Assembly (NCBI GenBank): GCA_024195585.1
Contig: SWBL01000002.1
Coordinates: 124,001 to 188,000 of the forward strand
DNA: 64,000 nt
Source of the DNA: Aureobasidium sp. EXF-3400
Lineage: Eukaryota > Ascomycota > Dothideomycetes > Dothideales > Saccotheciaceae
Direction: 5' to 3'
The position numbers and the translations under genes are program-made. This document shows, piece after piece, positions 23,337-33,448 of the stretch; the first letter of the stretch is position 1; the number at the start of each line of letters is the position of its first letter. The notes under the pieces were generated by a model, which was not told the DNA's origin, searched no databases, and saw only the letters and a list, made by a program, of their open reading frames with translations.

Positions 23337-25161
23337 TTACTTCCTCTCTACATGTTCGATCGTTGTTACACCATCTTTCCCCATCAAATCGATGTCCTGC
23401 TTGTTGCTTACTCCAATCTCGACATCATCTGCGCTTGCATGTGCCTGATACCCAAACAATGCATCCATCTGATCCACGGTCAAGCCCTTCGTCTCCGGCA
23501 TGAAGAAGAACGTCCATATGGTCGCAACCAACATCCAGGCTGCGAAGAAGAACCAAGTGCCATAACCGAAAGAGCTGAAGATGTATGGCAAGGCTTTGGT
23601 CATGACGAATTGTACGAGCCATTGACAAAGTGCAGCATAGGTTCCGGTAAGAACTCTGAGAGAACCAGGGAAGATCTCAGCTGAGACGATCCAAGGGATA
23701 CCATTCAAACCAAAAGACCAGAAGATGGAATAGATCATGATCATGCCAATAGCGGCACGACCGCCAGCTGCTGTAGATGCAGACAATGGCTCACCAGCGG
23801 CAATCTGAAGGGCAGGGTGCCCAATTTTGACGTAAGCTCCGACAAACCATAGGCACAGCGAGCAAGCGACCGATGAGACCAATACGGGGTTGCGTCGACC
23901 GAGCATATCGATGAAGAAGATGTAGTAGACGATCGATGCAATGGCCTTGACAAGTCCATAAATGCCGGTATATAAGGGAATGTCTTCGACACCCAGAGAA
24001 CCAAACAGTGTAGGTGAGTAGTAGTTGATGGCCGAGGCACCGGACAGGTTTTGCAAGGCAAAGGCACAGAAGACCAGAAGAACACGATTGCGCATACCTG
24101 GACGAGAAAGCTCGTTAAGACAACCGCGAATGAATGCAAATGAGCCGCTGCCATAGCGTGCTGCGATTGCTGCCTCTTCATCTAGTCTGTGCTGCATGTC
24201 TTGAACGTCTTCTTGGAGATCTGAGAGTAGTCAGTATGTCATTCACGACAACGAGATGCATCAAGACACTGACATTGGTGGTCCACGGGCAATTGACGAA
24301 GCTGAACGAGGGCTTCCTTGGCCTCTGCCTCACGACCCTTGCGCATGAGCCAAAGGGGGCTTTCGTGCAAAAAGAAGCCACCTGCTAATAAGATTGCGGC
24401 AGGTATCAGTTGTATAGCCATGGGAATCCTCCAGCTCAATGAAGATTTGACATTCATGTTCTTGTTGATGCCGTAGTTGACCCAGAAACCAATGACCGAA
24501 CCAACTTGATATGCGATTTCGAAGAGACCAGTCAAAATTCCTCGAATTGAGGGAACGGAGAGCTCGGCAATGTAAGAGGGAACAGTGGCTGTAATAGCCC
24601 CGCAGCCGAGGCCAGTAAGTACACGTCCGGCGTCTATATCATGGTGTCAGTATAATGGTGATATAAGGTGCCGGTATGAATATCTTACAGATGAACGAAA
24701 GTTGATGAGTCGCTACCGTCATTAAAACCGCGCCAACGATGAACACTAAAACATTGATCTGCAAAGCCCATTTGCGGCCAACACGCTCAGTCACTTCCCA
24801 ATAATGTCAGTCACCAAGTGAGGGGCCGAATTACATTGGCCACTCACAGAAGTAGCAAAACAAGGCGCCGAAGAACGCTCCTGCTTGGAAGGCAGAGGTG
24901 ATATTGCTCGAGATACCGGCAGCGGTAGCTTTGGTGATGCCAAAGTCCTTCTTGAAGCTAGCACGAGCGATAGTCGTGCCTACAAAAGCTGAATCATAAC
25001 CAAAGCTGGGATGATGTTAGCATACCTATTCTTGCAGCAGCGTGTGGATTGAGGACTTGCAGTAGAGATCCAGTAGCGATGATCAAGGCTTCAGAATACA
25101 AGCGCCAATTGTAGACCTCTTTGGGTGTGGGACGGTCTTCCACAGCACGCATGCCACCCAT
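23337..25161 (-). CDS. MFS sugar transporter
   Basis: Five exons: 25161-25061, 25005-24848, 24793-24689, 24633-24274 and 24220-23337, giving 535 residues and about 12 membrane segments. It belongs to the sugar porter family. The N-terminus has EDRPTPKEVYNW, common in quinate/sugar permeases. Other signatures are FGYDSAFVGTT, TERVGRKW, YAGRVLTGLGCG, VPSYIAEL, GFWVNYGI, ESPLWLMRKGR and NPVLVSS after a GRR turn. The first intron (25060-25006) begins GCAAGT and ends CAG, a GC-AG intron. No GT donor gives the conserved FGYDSAF segment in frame. The protein is expected in the plasma membrane as a sugar or polyol/quinate proton symporter. Adjacent genes suggest a substrate related to sugar acids, but the family motif alone does not decide this. 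Confidence 0.92.
25006..25060 (-). other. GC-AG intron in the sugar transporter gene
   Basis: A 55-nt intron with donor GCAAGT, branch-like gctaac and acceptor cccag joins IATGSLL to FGYDSAFVG with correct phase (2). GC donors are a minority class in fungi and usually have otherwise perfect donor consensus, as here. Confidence 0.7.
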
Positions 25162-25650
25162 CTTTGCAGATTTGAAGGGAGCTTAGTGTGATTGAGAATG
25201 GGCGATGGATGATGGTTGATTGATGTATATGAGGAAAGGAGTGGTCGATCATGTTATATGACTCCAGGTTCGAGAAAGAGGCTTGCGCCTCCGCGGTAGT
25301 GTGAATCGCCCCATGGGGTGCTTCCTGGGGACTGGAGACGAGACGAGTCACCACAAAGCCACGGATGTTGGTGTCGGGTGCGGTTTGCGAAGGATTTCGC
25401 GAGAAGGTTTGGTCGCATCGTCGTCGGCTACGCTATTGTCTGCTCAGATCCGATCCGACCCGTCTTGGCTACCCCGCAGTGCGTGCAGACCGCTGGCCGA
25501 GATCTTCCGACCACCACCGCCATCCTCCATAGCCACATATTCCGAGAGATGGCTCTTTCGAAGAATGTGGCCACGCACTCGATGATACGTGTAGGGGCAA
25601 TGAACTAACATGCAGAAGACAGGCACAAAGAAAACTTATGTCCGGCTGGT
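25162..25650. other. Intergenic spacer
   Basis: Holds the upstream region of the sugar porter and the downstream flank of the dehydrogenase, both on the minus strand. No gene, RNA or repeat was seen. Confidence 0.5.
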
Positions 25651-26703
25651 CTATATCTTGATCAAATGTGCGTTCACAGGGGTCAAGGCCTTCCCTGAGA
25701 TCAACATCTGCTCTACATTCTCCATAGCCAACCTTTCAAACCCGTAGTTGGTCTCCAGTGCTCCGCCGGCGTTATGGCATGTTAACGTCACATTGCGCAT
25801 TTCACGAAGCTCTGGATGGATCCTCGGCTCATCATCAAAGACATCAAGTCCAGCAGCGAAGAGTCGGCCACTCTTGAGAGCCTCCACCAGCGCGTCTTCA
25901 CTGACCAGAGTACCTCGCGCGATATTGACGAAACGAGACCCCTGCTTGAACATGGTCAAGCTGTCAGCGTCGATGATCTTCTTCCCGCCGAATGGTGTGG
26001 CCAGAAGAACACAGTCTGACACTTTCAGAAGAGATTCGAGGTTGTTAACATAGGTCGCATCGACAGCTTCCTCTTGTTGACGGGACTTGCGGACGACGTC
26101 AAAGTAGTGTATCTTCATTCCGAACGCAGCAAACGCTTTCTGCGCGATGGTATAGCCAATATTCCCAAGTCCGATGATACCGAGGATATGGTCTCGCGGG
26201 TTGTGGGCCGTCATGGTAGCGTTCGCGTGAGCGTCCAACCATTGTTCAGTGTCTCCTGAACGGGCAGCCAGATGAGACCAGGTGAGGTTGCGAAATACTG
26301 ACAGTATATGAAAGATAGCCATATCAGCAACTGCCTCCGAGGATGCCTGTGCACCATTGCAGTAGACTATCCCATGCTCTGCTAGAAGATCGACATCAGC
26401 CCAGTCGTATCCTGCACCAGCACTGGCAAATATCTTCAATGATTTGGGAAGCAGCGGCACCAATTCCTTGTCCCAGCGACCCATCTCACCACCGGTCACC
26501 CAGAAAGGTCGAAGAACAGCATCAAACTCTCCCCAGGTTTTGGACCGAAGTGCTTCCAGGAACGCAGGACGTTGACGTTGTTCCTCTCCGGGTCGGATGA
26601 TTTTGAACTGGGATTCCAAACGTTTGTAAACAGCTGGGTTGTGCTTCACCGCATCACCAATCCACAAGATGGTAGGTCTGTTATCGAATGGCATGTTCGG
26701 CAT
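25651..26703 (-). CDS. D-isomer-specific 2-hydroxyacid dehydrogenase
   Basis: Single exon of 350 residues. Members reduce 2-keto acids to D-2-hydroxy acids with NAD(P)H, or the reverse. The N-terminal substrate domain contains FASAGAGYDWADVD. The Rossmann motif GIIGLGNIG (GxGxxG) is followed by the catalytic triad typical of the family: Arg in FVNIARGTLV, Glu in FDDEPRIHPEL and His in TCHNAGG. The closest named groups are glyoxylate/hydroxypyruvate reductases and fungal D-mandelate dehydrogenase-like enzymes. I take the ATG at 26703 (MPNMPFDN); the frame stays open farther upstream but without similarity, and 26694 is an alternative start. It is divergent from a Dal5-like carrier across about 400 bases, suggesting co-regulation. 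Family is secure; substrate is unknown. Confidence 0.9.
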   Translation of the reverse strand: MPNMPFDNRPTILWIGDAVKHNPAVYKRLESQFKIIRPGEEQRQRPAFLEALRSKTWGEFDAVLRPFWVTGGEMGRWDKELVPLLPKSLKIFASAGAGYDWADVDLLAEHGIVYCNGAQASSEAVADMAIFHILSVFRNLTWSHLAARSGDTEQWLDAHANATMTAHNPRDHILGIIGLGNIGYTIAQKAFAAFGMKIHYFDVVRKSRQQEEAVDATYVNNLESLLKVSDCVLLATPFGGKKIIDADSLTMFKQGSRFVNIARGTLVSEDALVEALKSGRLFAAGLDVFDDEPRIHPELREMRNVTLTCHNAGGALETNYGFERLAMENVEQMLISGKALTPVNAHLIKI

Positions 26704-27101
26704 TGGATTGAGATAAGAGTATGAGAAGGAGAAGAAGCTCCGGATTTGAATATTGTGAAACTCGATACAAATTGCAGCGCTACATCTGGGACTAGGTATG
26801 TTTTGAATCAGAGGTCGTCGAGGCTGACCCCGCAGTCCGATACCCCATGCGAGGAGTATGGAGATTGATCTGCAGCCAAGAGATTGTCCGAGCCGGTCGG
26901 AATACATCCATCAGACGAGAATCCTTCAGAGCCCACATTGCAGTGTTGCTACGTTGGTTGACCTGCGGGGAGACTGTGGAGACCCCATATCCTCTTCCAG
27001 AGCATGGCTTTTGAGGCCTGGGACGGTCTTCTATAAGAGCATCTGATCTGCTCGAAATCTTCATGCATCTCACATTCGTTCTTTCCAAAGTCGACGCAGA
27101 C
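26704..27101. promoter_or_regulatory. Shared divergent promoter region
   Basis: These 398 bases separate the start codons of the minus-strand 2-hydroxyacid dehydrogenase and the plus-strand Dal5-like carrier, so both promoters must lie here or overlap. No obvious TATA box or CGG palindrome was identified by eye. Confidence 0.5.
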
Positions 27102-28792
27102 ATGGTCGACACCAACGCCAAACTACAAGATGTTGTTTATCTCGATACAATCGATGATGAGATCGGAATCACCTTCGCTAGCGACAGAATTGCCCAGGAA
27201 AAGAAGCTTTTACGGAAGATTGACATGAGGATGATGCCCATGATGATGCTTATCTGTACGTGTCAGCCTCATAGTTGATACTAGATGCTCCTAGACTGAC
27301 TTCTCGCTTCACATAGATGTACTCAACTACCTTGATCGTAACAATATCGCAGTCGCTCGTCTTGGCTCGTTCGAAAAGGATCTGGGTCTACATGGAACTC
27401 AATACAATACTATCATCAGTATCTTCTTTGTTGGCTACATCTTGACTCAGATCCCGACGAACATGATTCTAGACAAGGTCCGGCCCTCGCTGTTTCTACC
27501 CGTGATCATGTGTTGTTGGGGAGCTGTGAGTGCCTGTTCAGGAGCCGTACAGAACTACCACGGCATGATCGCTCTACGATTCCTGTTGGGCTTTGTCGAA
27601 GCTCCCTTCTTTCGTGAGTCTCCTTATACCTGTGTGTTGTCTCATGTCTGACTTGACATCGTTTAGCTGGATCACTTTTCCTGTTTTCATCTTGGTATAC
27701 AAGGAAAGAACTAGCAAAGCGGATCTCGATTCTTTACGCAGCAGGCCAGCTTAGTGGAGCCTTCGGAGGCCTTCTTGGTAGTGCTATCATGGGTGGCATG
27801 GAAGGCAAAGCAGGTCTTGCTGCCTGGCGATGGCTTTGTAAGTTCTCAGCCACACCACATGCTTTTGTATAGATACTTACACCTTCTAGTCATTATCGAA
27901 GGCACTGCCACCATCCCAATTGCCTTTGCAGCCGCGTTCGTACTGCCAGACTACCCTGAGACGACAAAATGGTACGAGACTCATAGATATCCTGCCGATA
28001 CCATACTGACGCATAATTCACAGGCTCACCGATCAAGAACGACACCTTGCGATGCTACGTATTGCAGAAGATGCAAATGAACAGGACATCCATAAGTCAA
28101 GTTCCCGCGAAGGTCTCAAACTCGCATTCACCGACCCCTCGCTATACATCTTATGGTTCATGCAGTTGTCTTTAAACACGGCGGCCGCCTTCTCTAATTT
28201 TTTCCCGACAATCGTCAAAACTCTTGGGTACGACAAGACTCAGACATTGCTACTATCAGCTCCGCCATATGTTTTTGCCGCAGCTCTGGGTATAACCAAC
28301 TCCTGGCACTCGGACAAGACCCGAGAACGCTGGCTCCATGTTGTCTGGCCTCAGATCTTTTGCTCTATCGGCTTCATCATCTCCGCAACTACCCTCAACG
28401 TTGCGGCACGGTACACCGCAACTTTCATGATGATGTCGGTATATGGCAGTTTTGGGTGTATCTTATCATGGGTATCAACTGCTCTACCACGCCCTTCTTC
28501 GAAACGTGCGGTGGCTTATGCTGTCGTCAATGCCGGCTCGAACCTAGCATCCATCTATGCGAGCTATTTCTACCCAGCCTCGCAGGGACCACGATACTGG
28601 CAGGCTAATGTTGCTAACGTGGCATTTTCGGCAGCTTGTATTGCACTTGCCACTACGCTCCGGGTTTATCTCAGTTGGAGGAACAAAGCACTTGACAAGG
28701 CTAGTGATGATGATAGTGCAGAAGGCGTGACGAAAGTGGAAGAATTGGCGCAGCGATGGCATTGTCATCCCGACTATAGGTATACACTGTAG
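27102..28792 (+). CDS. MFS transporter, Dal5/anion:cation symporter family
   Basis: Five exons: 27102-27255, 27317-27613, 27667-27837, 27890-27971 and 28024-28792, giving 490 residues and about 12 membrane helices. Family marks are KIDMRMMPMMMLIYVLNYLDRNNIAVARL, the NMILDKVRPSLFLP turn, RFLLGFVEAPFFPGSLFLFSSWYTRKEL and the C-terminal HPDYRYTL tail. Relatives carry organic anions such as allantoate, nicotinate, tartrate, pantothenate or sugar acids. The chosen ATG has a purine at -3 and G at +4; an in-frame ATG at 27063 would add 13 residues. It is divergent from the D-2-hydroxyacid dehydrogenase, which would suit uptake of a hydroxy or keto acid. The substrate is inferred, not shown. Confidence 0.92.
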
Positions 28793-29760
28793 ATCTCAGG
28801 ATCTGACATGACTACATAACAGCAATTGTATAGATGTTGGGAAAGTCGAGCTTCGAATTTGAAAATGCCGTGGTTACTCTTTGAAGAGGTTCATAGGAGT
28901 TTCGTCTAAAGTTACGGTCGAAAGAATAAACATTTTGATAACAAAGCCCTCAACTTGACTTGCTTTTTCTATTCGAGTCTCCCATTTGTTAGGACTGTAC
29001 CAATCAGCGTAGCGGACCTGACGATATCAAATTATTCTTCTAGGGCTGCGGTTCGAAGTTAAGGTGAAGCTTTTGTGGAAAGAAGCTAACCCCCGCGACA
29101 GCCACGAACGGTCGATCATGACGATATTCAAACTTTACCAACCACCTCGACTCTCCACCTCTTCCTCTTGTCCATCATGACTTTCGGGGACTTCCATCGA
29201 AACAATGACCGAAGTTAAGGTTCTTTCTACGTGCATCTTCAGATCTGGGGTAGTCACATCTTGGTGCCTCGATGAAGTCCCTTCGCGACCAAGAGTTGTT
29301 TCGCGCATCAAGCACTTGGGAAATCAAGATGATCTGCTCAAGACTTTGGCGTCCGTTGTAGGAGAGCAGAGGAGTCAGCGCTCTTTGAATATTATGACTG
29401 CTTGCTAAGTGGCAGAGGTTACCGAAAATATGCTTTTGCAAATCGATCTCCGACGCTGTCTGCACGCCAGCGGCTTGTGTGATCGAAGATCAGGAGTACA
29501 GCGCCGACAGCATCATCAGTCGTCGGTTCAAACCGCCCCTAATCGCCGCGGATGTATAAGAAAAGGAATAGCTCTCAACGCCGCAACTACGTATTTGCAC
29601 CTGATCACAACCTCCAACCTTGTCTGGTAATACTTTTAGACTGGTCTGCTTGACGTACAAGATCTGCAGTTGCTGTTATACATATGTAGTCTGGGATCCT
29701 CAGTTCTGATCAGGCGCATTTTCGACCCCTCCACTGGCTACAAGCAATTTCATCGCTACC
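28793..29760. other. Intergenic, 968 bases
   Basis: Separates two plus-strand carriers. Only short frames without domain content were seen, on both strands. The last 200 bases likely hold the promoter and leader of the hexose-type porter. Confidence 0.5.
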
Positions 29761-31550
29761 ATGGCTTTTTCACATACAGGACTTCTCGGAGATCGGCTAA
29801 AGGGCAAAATGCTCGAGATTGGTGTCTGTGCTACAGCGTCCGCTGGGTTCCTGCTCTTCGGCTATGGTGAGTGAGCAACTACATCGCGCTGTCATTCTGT
29901 ATGAATCTGACCAAAACCACAGACCAGGGCGTCATGAGCGGTATCATTACCGAGCCTATATTTCTTGATACATTCCCGAAGATGGCGAGCAGCTACAAGC
30001 TGGGCTCTATTCAAGCTCTCGTCGTCGCGATCTACGAGATAGGTTGTCTCCTGGGCTCTTTTATGATCATCGGCTTTGGTGATAAACTGGGCCGCAGACG
30101 TGCAGTACTCGTCGGGACTGTGATTATGCTTGTTGGAACAGCCATCCAAGCGTCCTCCACTACAATGGCTCAGCTTATCGTGGGACGGTATGTTGCCCAC
30201 ACATAGTATGATCTTGACATCTGCTAAACAAATCACAGCGTAGTCACAGGTGCTGGAAACGGCATGAATACTTCGAGTATCCCTGTCTGGCAGTCCGAAA
30301 TTGCGCCTCCCAAGACGCGTGGGTTCCTAGTGTTGTTTGAAGGCGCATTGATTACTGCAGGTCCGTATAACTCACAAATCTTTTCTGACGCCCTTTCTGA
30401 CTATCTAAAACAGGAGTGATGATTTCTTATTGGATTAACTACGGCCTATTTTTCTATAACGCCAGTTCTTTTCAATGGCGGTTCCCCGTTGCCTTCCAAG
30501 CGTTCTTTGGGTTCATTCTCATCGCAGGAATCTTCGCCTTTCCCGAATCCCCTAGATGGCTACTCAAGCATGGAAAAGAGAAGGAAGCTACCCAGGTCAT
30601 GGCACGTCTCAAGGACTGTGATATTGAGGATAAGGAGCTCAAAAAGGAAATCAACGAGATCAAGAAGATCAATGAGCTTACAGATGGCACTAAGCTCTCA
30701 GTGAAGGAATTCTTCTCAAATGGCGAGGAGATGAACCTCTGGCGCGCATCAATCGCGTTCGCAGCTCAGGCTTTCCAGCAAATTGGAGGAATTAACCTTG
30801 TGACCTACTGTAAGTCTTGGGATCACTTCGGCAGCGCTGAACACATTGCTGATTTGCACAGACGCTACTGTGGTCTTTGAAGATTCTCTGGGCTTCGACC
30901 CTACCTTCGCTCGACTTCTGACTGGCGTACTCGGTACCGAATACTTCCTGGCTGCCCTGGTCGCTCTCTTCGTTGTGGATCGACTCGGCAGACGACGATT
31001 GATGATGTGGAACGCTGCAGGTATGGGTCTCGCCATGATGGTCGCTGGTATTGGCCTCTCACAAGGAACTCATGGTGGAGCATTGGCGGCAACCGTCATG
31101 ATCTTCCTCTTCAACACTTTCTTCGCCATCGGCTGGCTCGGTATTACCTGGCTTTACCCAGCCGAAGTCACTCCTATGCGCATCAGAGCTGAAGCAAACG
31201 GACTCTCGACATCTGCGAATTGGTTGTTCAACTACGCCGTCGTGCAGTTGTCGCCTATCATGATCAACTCAATTGCCTGGAAGACTTACTTTGTCTTCAT
31301 GTGCTTCAATTTCGCTTTCATTCCAGTGGTTTACTACACTTTTGTGGAAACCAATGGTTACAAGCTGGAGACTATGGACGAGATATTCCGTATTGCTCAC
31401 AAAAACGGCGAAAACCCTGTCAAGGTTGAGAAGAGGTTCCGCAAGGACAATGCCGAGGGGTCTGCAGATTCAGAAAAGAGTTCATCGGTTGGTGGTGCGA
31501 GCGAGAAATTCGAGGACGAGCACAAGGAAGACGCCACGGCGGAGGCTTGA
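29761..31550 (+). CDS. MFS hexose-type transporter
   Basis: Five exons: 29761-29866, 29923-30187, 30239-30360, 30414-30809 and 30862-31550, giving 525 residues with 12 predicted membrane helices. Sugar porter signatures are complete: FLLFGYDQGVMSGI, GDKLGRRRAVLVG, VGRVVTGAGNGMNTSSIPVWQSE, PESPRWLLKHGKEKEA and VDRLGRRRLM. The helix-10 region and a WLYPAEVTPMRIRAEANGLST segment also match. Relatives in filamentous fungi are monosaccharide (glucose, xylose) proton symporters of the plasma membrane. The C-terminal tail is charged and Ser-rich. All introns are 51-56 nt and phases agree. It stands about 1 kb downstream of the Dal5-like carrier; whether it is co-regulated with that block is unknown. 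Confidence 0.94.
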
Positions 31551-32047
31551 AATATGCCGTGGCGCATCGATATAACTTCATAATTGCAGTGCCGGTCGAC
31601 AAAATAATGCCTCGAAGCCTTAGAACTTTTTTGTTGGGAACCAAGATCTGTACCTGCAATATAGTATCTCTAATCGTTCTTCTGAACTTATCATCTAGGA
31701 ACACGGGCACAGTGTAAGGGATACCAGTCAGTAGCACAACAGTAGTAGCATTCAAAGGATTAAGATACCTCGGATGATCATCTTTGCGAAGTTTAAGCAA
31801 CAATTCCCGCTAGTGGTTCCAGTACCTATAACAAGCATCGCTAAGGCTTTAGCTGGTTCTATGTGGTCACTGCTAACAGGTTGTATCTAGGTGGACTGGA
31901 GAGACACAGAGAATGTTCGAGAAATCGGATAAGATGAAGATTTCGCTCTATCGTACTGAATAACGGATGTAGCGTTCGAGTGAGGTTTCTCCATAGCTTC
32001 CTTACTCTACATGCGAGCTTCCTGGATCTCTTCTCCTTACTCGAAGG
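31551..32047. other. Intergenic, convergent 3' flanks
   Basis: The hexose porter (plus) and the unknown gene ending at 32048 (minus) converge here. The stretch is AT-rich and holds no supported gene. Confidence 0.5.
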
Positions 32048-32992
32048 CTAAACATGTACCATTTGTGCTTGAAAATTCTGTTCAATCCGTCCCATTTCTT
32101 CTGCTGCTTCTCTCGAGATTCCTTGACAGTGTTCATCGATGTCTGACTGATCTGCCAGTGCCAAAAGTCTTTCTCTCCATATCTGCCATTTCTTGGGGGT
32201 AAACACCGTAAATTCTGTCGTCTCGGACGTTTCCGTATCGAAGCAAAGACCATGCAATACTTCGCCTCCAAGCATAATCCAAGCTGCTGCAGGAGGGATA
32301 TACATCTTCCATTCATCGGCCATCTCTCTATCATCGAAAGACTCTAGAATCTCATCAAAGGCACCGTTTGCGTAAGATGCCAGGGTCCGAAAATCTTCGC
32401 TTTGCACCATTAAGGTTACGGTGAATATCGTTGCGCTGAGGTGTCCAGGGGCTTGAGCATGCCATTCAGCGTAGCAGGCTTCATTATCAAGATCAAGATC
32501 TGTATGGCGTGTTAGATAAGTCTGACCAGTATTAAGCGGAGAGCGTATACCTAAGCCGTGTTCAAAGAATATCCAGCCCCAATCAGGCATCTGTCTCCAT
32601 ATCACTTTTCCACCATATGTCACTACATATCCAGCATTGTTGATGATGTCTGGAAGTTGCTTGATTGCGATGTGTAGATCAACTAACTGCTGAGTGTGCG
32701 TTGCGCCAAAATGTCGAGTTGAATCTGCCAGTTTTCCCCATAGCCAACCGACACCAGCTCGATGGCCGGTGATCAATCTTGGAGCCAGTATCTCACTGAT
32801 ACGTGTAGCAGTGGTAGATCCGGAAAGCTGGTTGTTTAGCAGTGACCCGAGAGCTGTGATGACAAGGTGGTTTTCTTCCTTGTCAACAGGATCTTTTGTC
32901 CATTTTTCTGTCGACTGGCGTTCCTTTTCTATCCAGGCGGATACAGTGGTGGATATATTCGAAGCTTTAGAGGAAGAATCAATCGGATCTTC
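32048..32992 (-). CDS. Hypothetical protein, possibly DUF3632-like; 5' end unresolved
   Basis: One reading frame stays open for 315 codons including the stop but contains no early ATG and is preceded by an in-frame TGA just upstream. The first part reads as good protein (DKEENHLVITALGSLLN, RISEILAPRLITGHRAG), followed by WGKLADSTRHFGATHTQQLVDLHIAIKQLPDI and WRQMPDWGWIFFEHGLG. The layout resembles the fungal family DUF3632, which has no known function; this match is from memory and uncertain. One phase-compatible first exon would be 33135-33108 with an intron to 32992, but its splice sites are weak. The gene could therefore have a missed short first exon or have lost its 5' end. No signal peptide or membrane helix is visible. 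Confidence 0.5.
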   Translation of the reverse strand, partial: EDPIDSSSKASNISTTVSAWIEKERQSTEKWTKDPVDKEENHLVITALGSLLNNQLSGSTTATRISEILAPRLITGHRAGVGWLWGKLADSTRHFGATHTQQLVDLHIAIKQLPDIINNAGYVVTYGGKVIWRQMPDWGWIFFEHGLGIRSPLNTGQTYLTRHTDLDLDNEACYAEWHAQAPGHLSATIFTVTLMVQSEDFRTLASYANGAFDEILESFDDREMADEWKMYIPPAAAWIMLGGEVLHGLCFDTETSETTEFTVFTPKKWQIWRERLLALADQSDIDEHCQGISREAAEEMGRIEQNFQAQMVHV

Positions 32993-33448
32993 TCTGGATC
33001 ATATCTCCTTTTTGTGTTGATACGAATCTAAGGTGGCGGCGGTGGGCCCTTTGGGAAGGAAGGAGTCACAAAAAGCCGATCTCTTGGCTGTGATCCTTCT
33101 TGGTCACCGCGCCCGGAGCAAACGCCTATGAGCATTTTGTCATGAATATTGTTAGTCTCTCTTGCAATGGAATTGGGATGGTAGGTATGCATATATATTG
33201 GTGCCGTACGGAGAGTAAAGTACGGGAATGGAGCCAGGCGCAACTTCTTTCCCGACTGGCCAGAAGTCGTGTCATTCTGCTCTCAGTTTGCAACAACAAC
33301 TCGGAAAACCATCTTGGTGATATGTGCAAGAAAATACTTGACGTTCAACCAAACAAGAGCACACTATGTACGGACCATCATGGATAAAAATTAAGAATGT
33401 ATGGTTGAAACTGTAGATACAAGAAAAGAATTCGATCTGGTAGCATCA
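32993..33448. other. Intergenic with possible first exon of the gene downstream on minus
   Basis: Holds the region upstream of the unresolved DUF3632-like gene and the 3' flank of the TDT carrier. A short ATG-started frame at 33135-33108 (minus) could be a first exon, with poor support. Nothing else was recognised. Confidence 0.4.
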
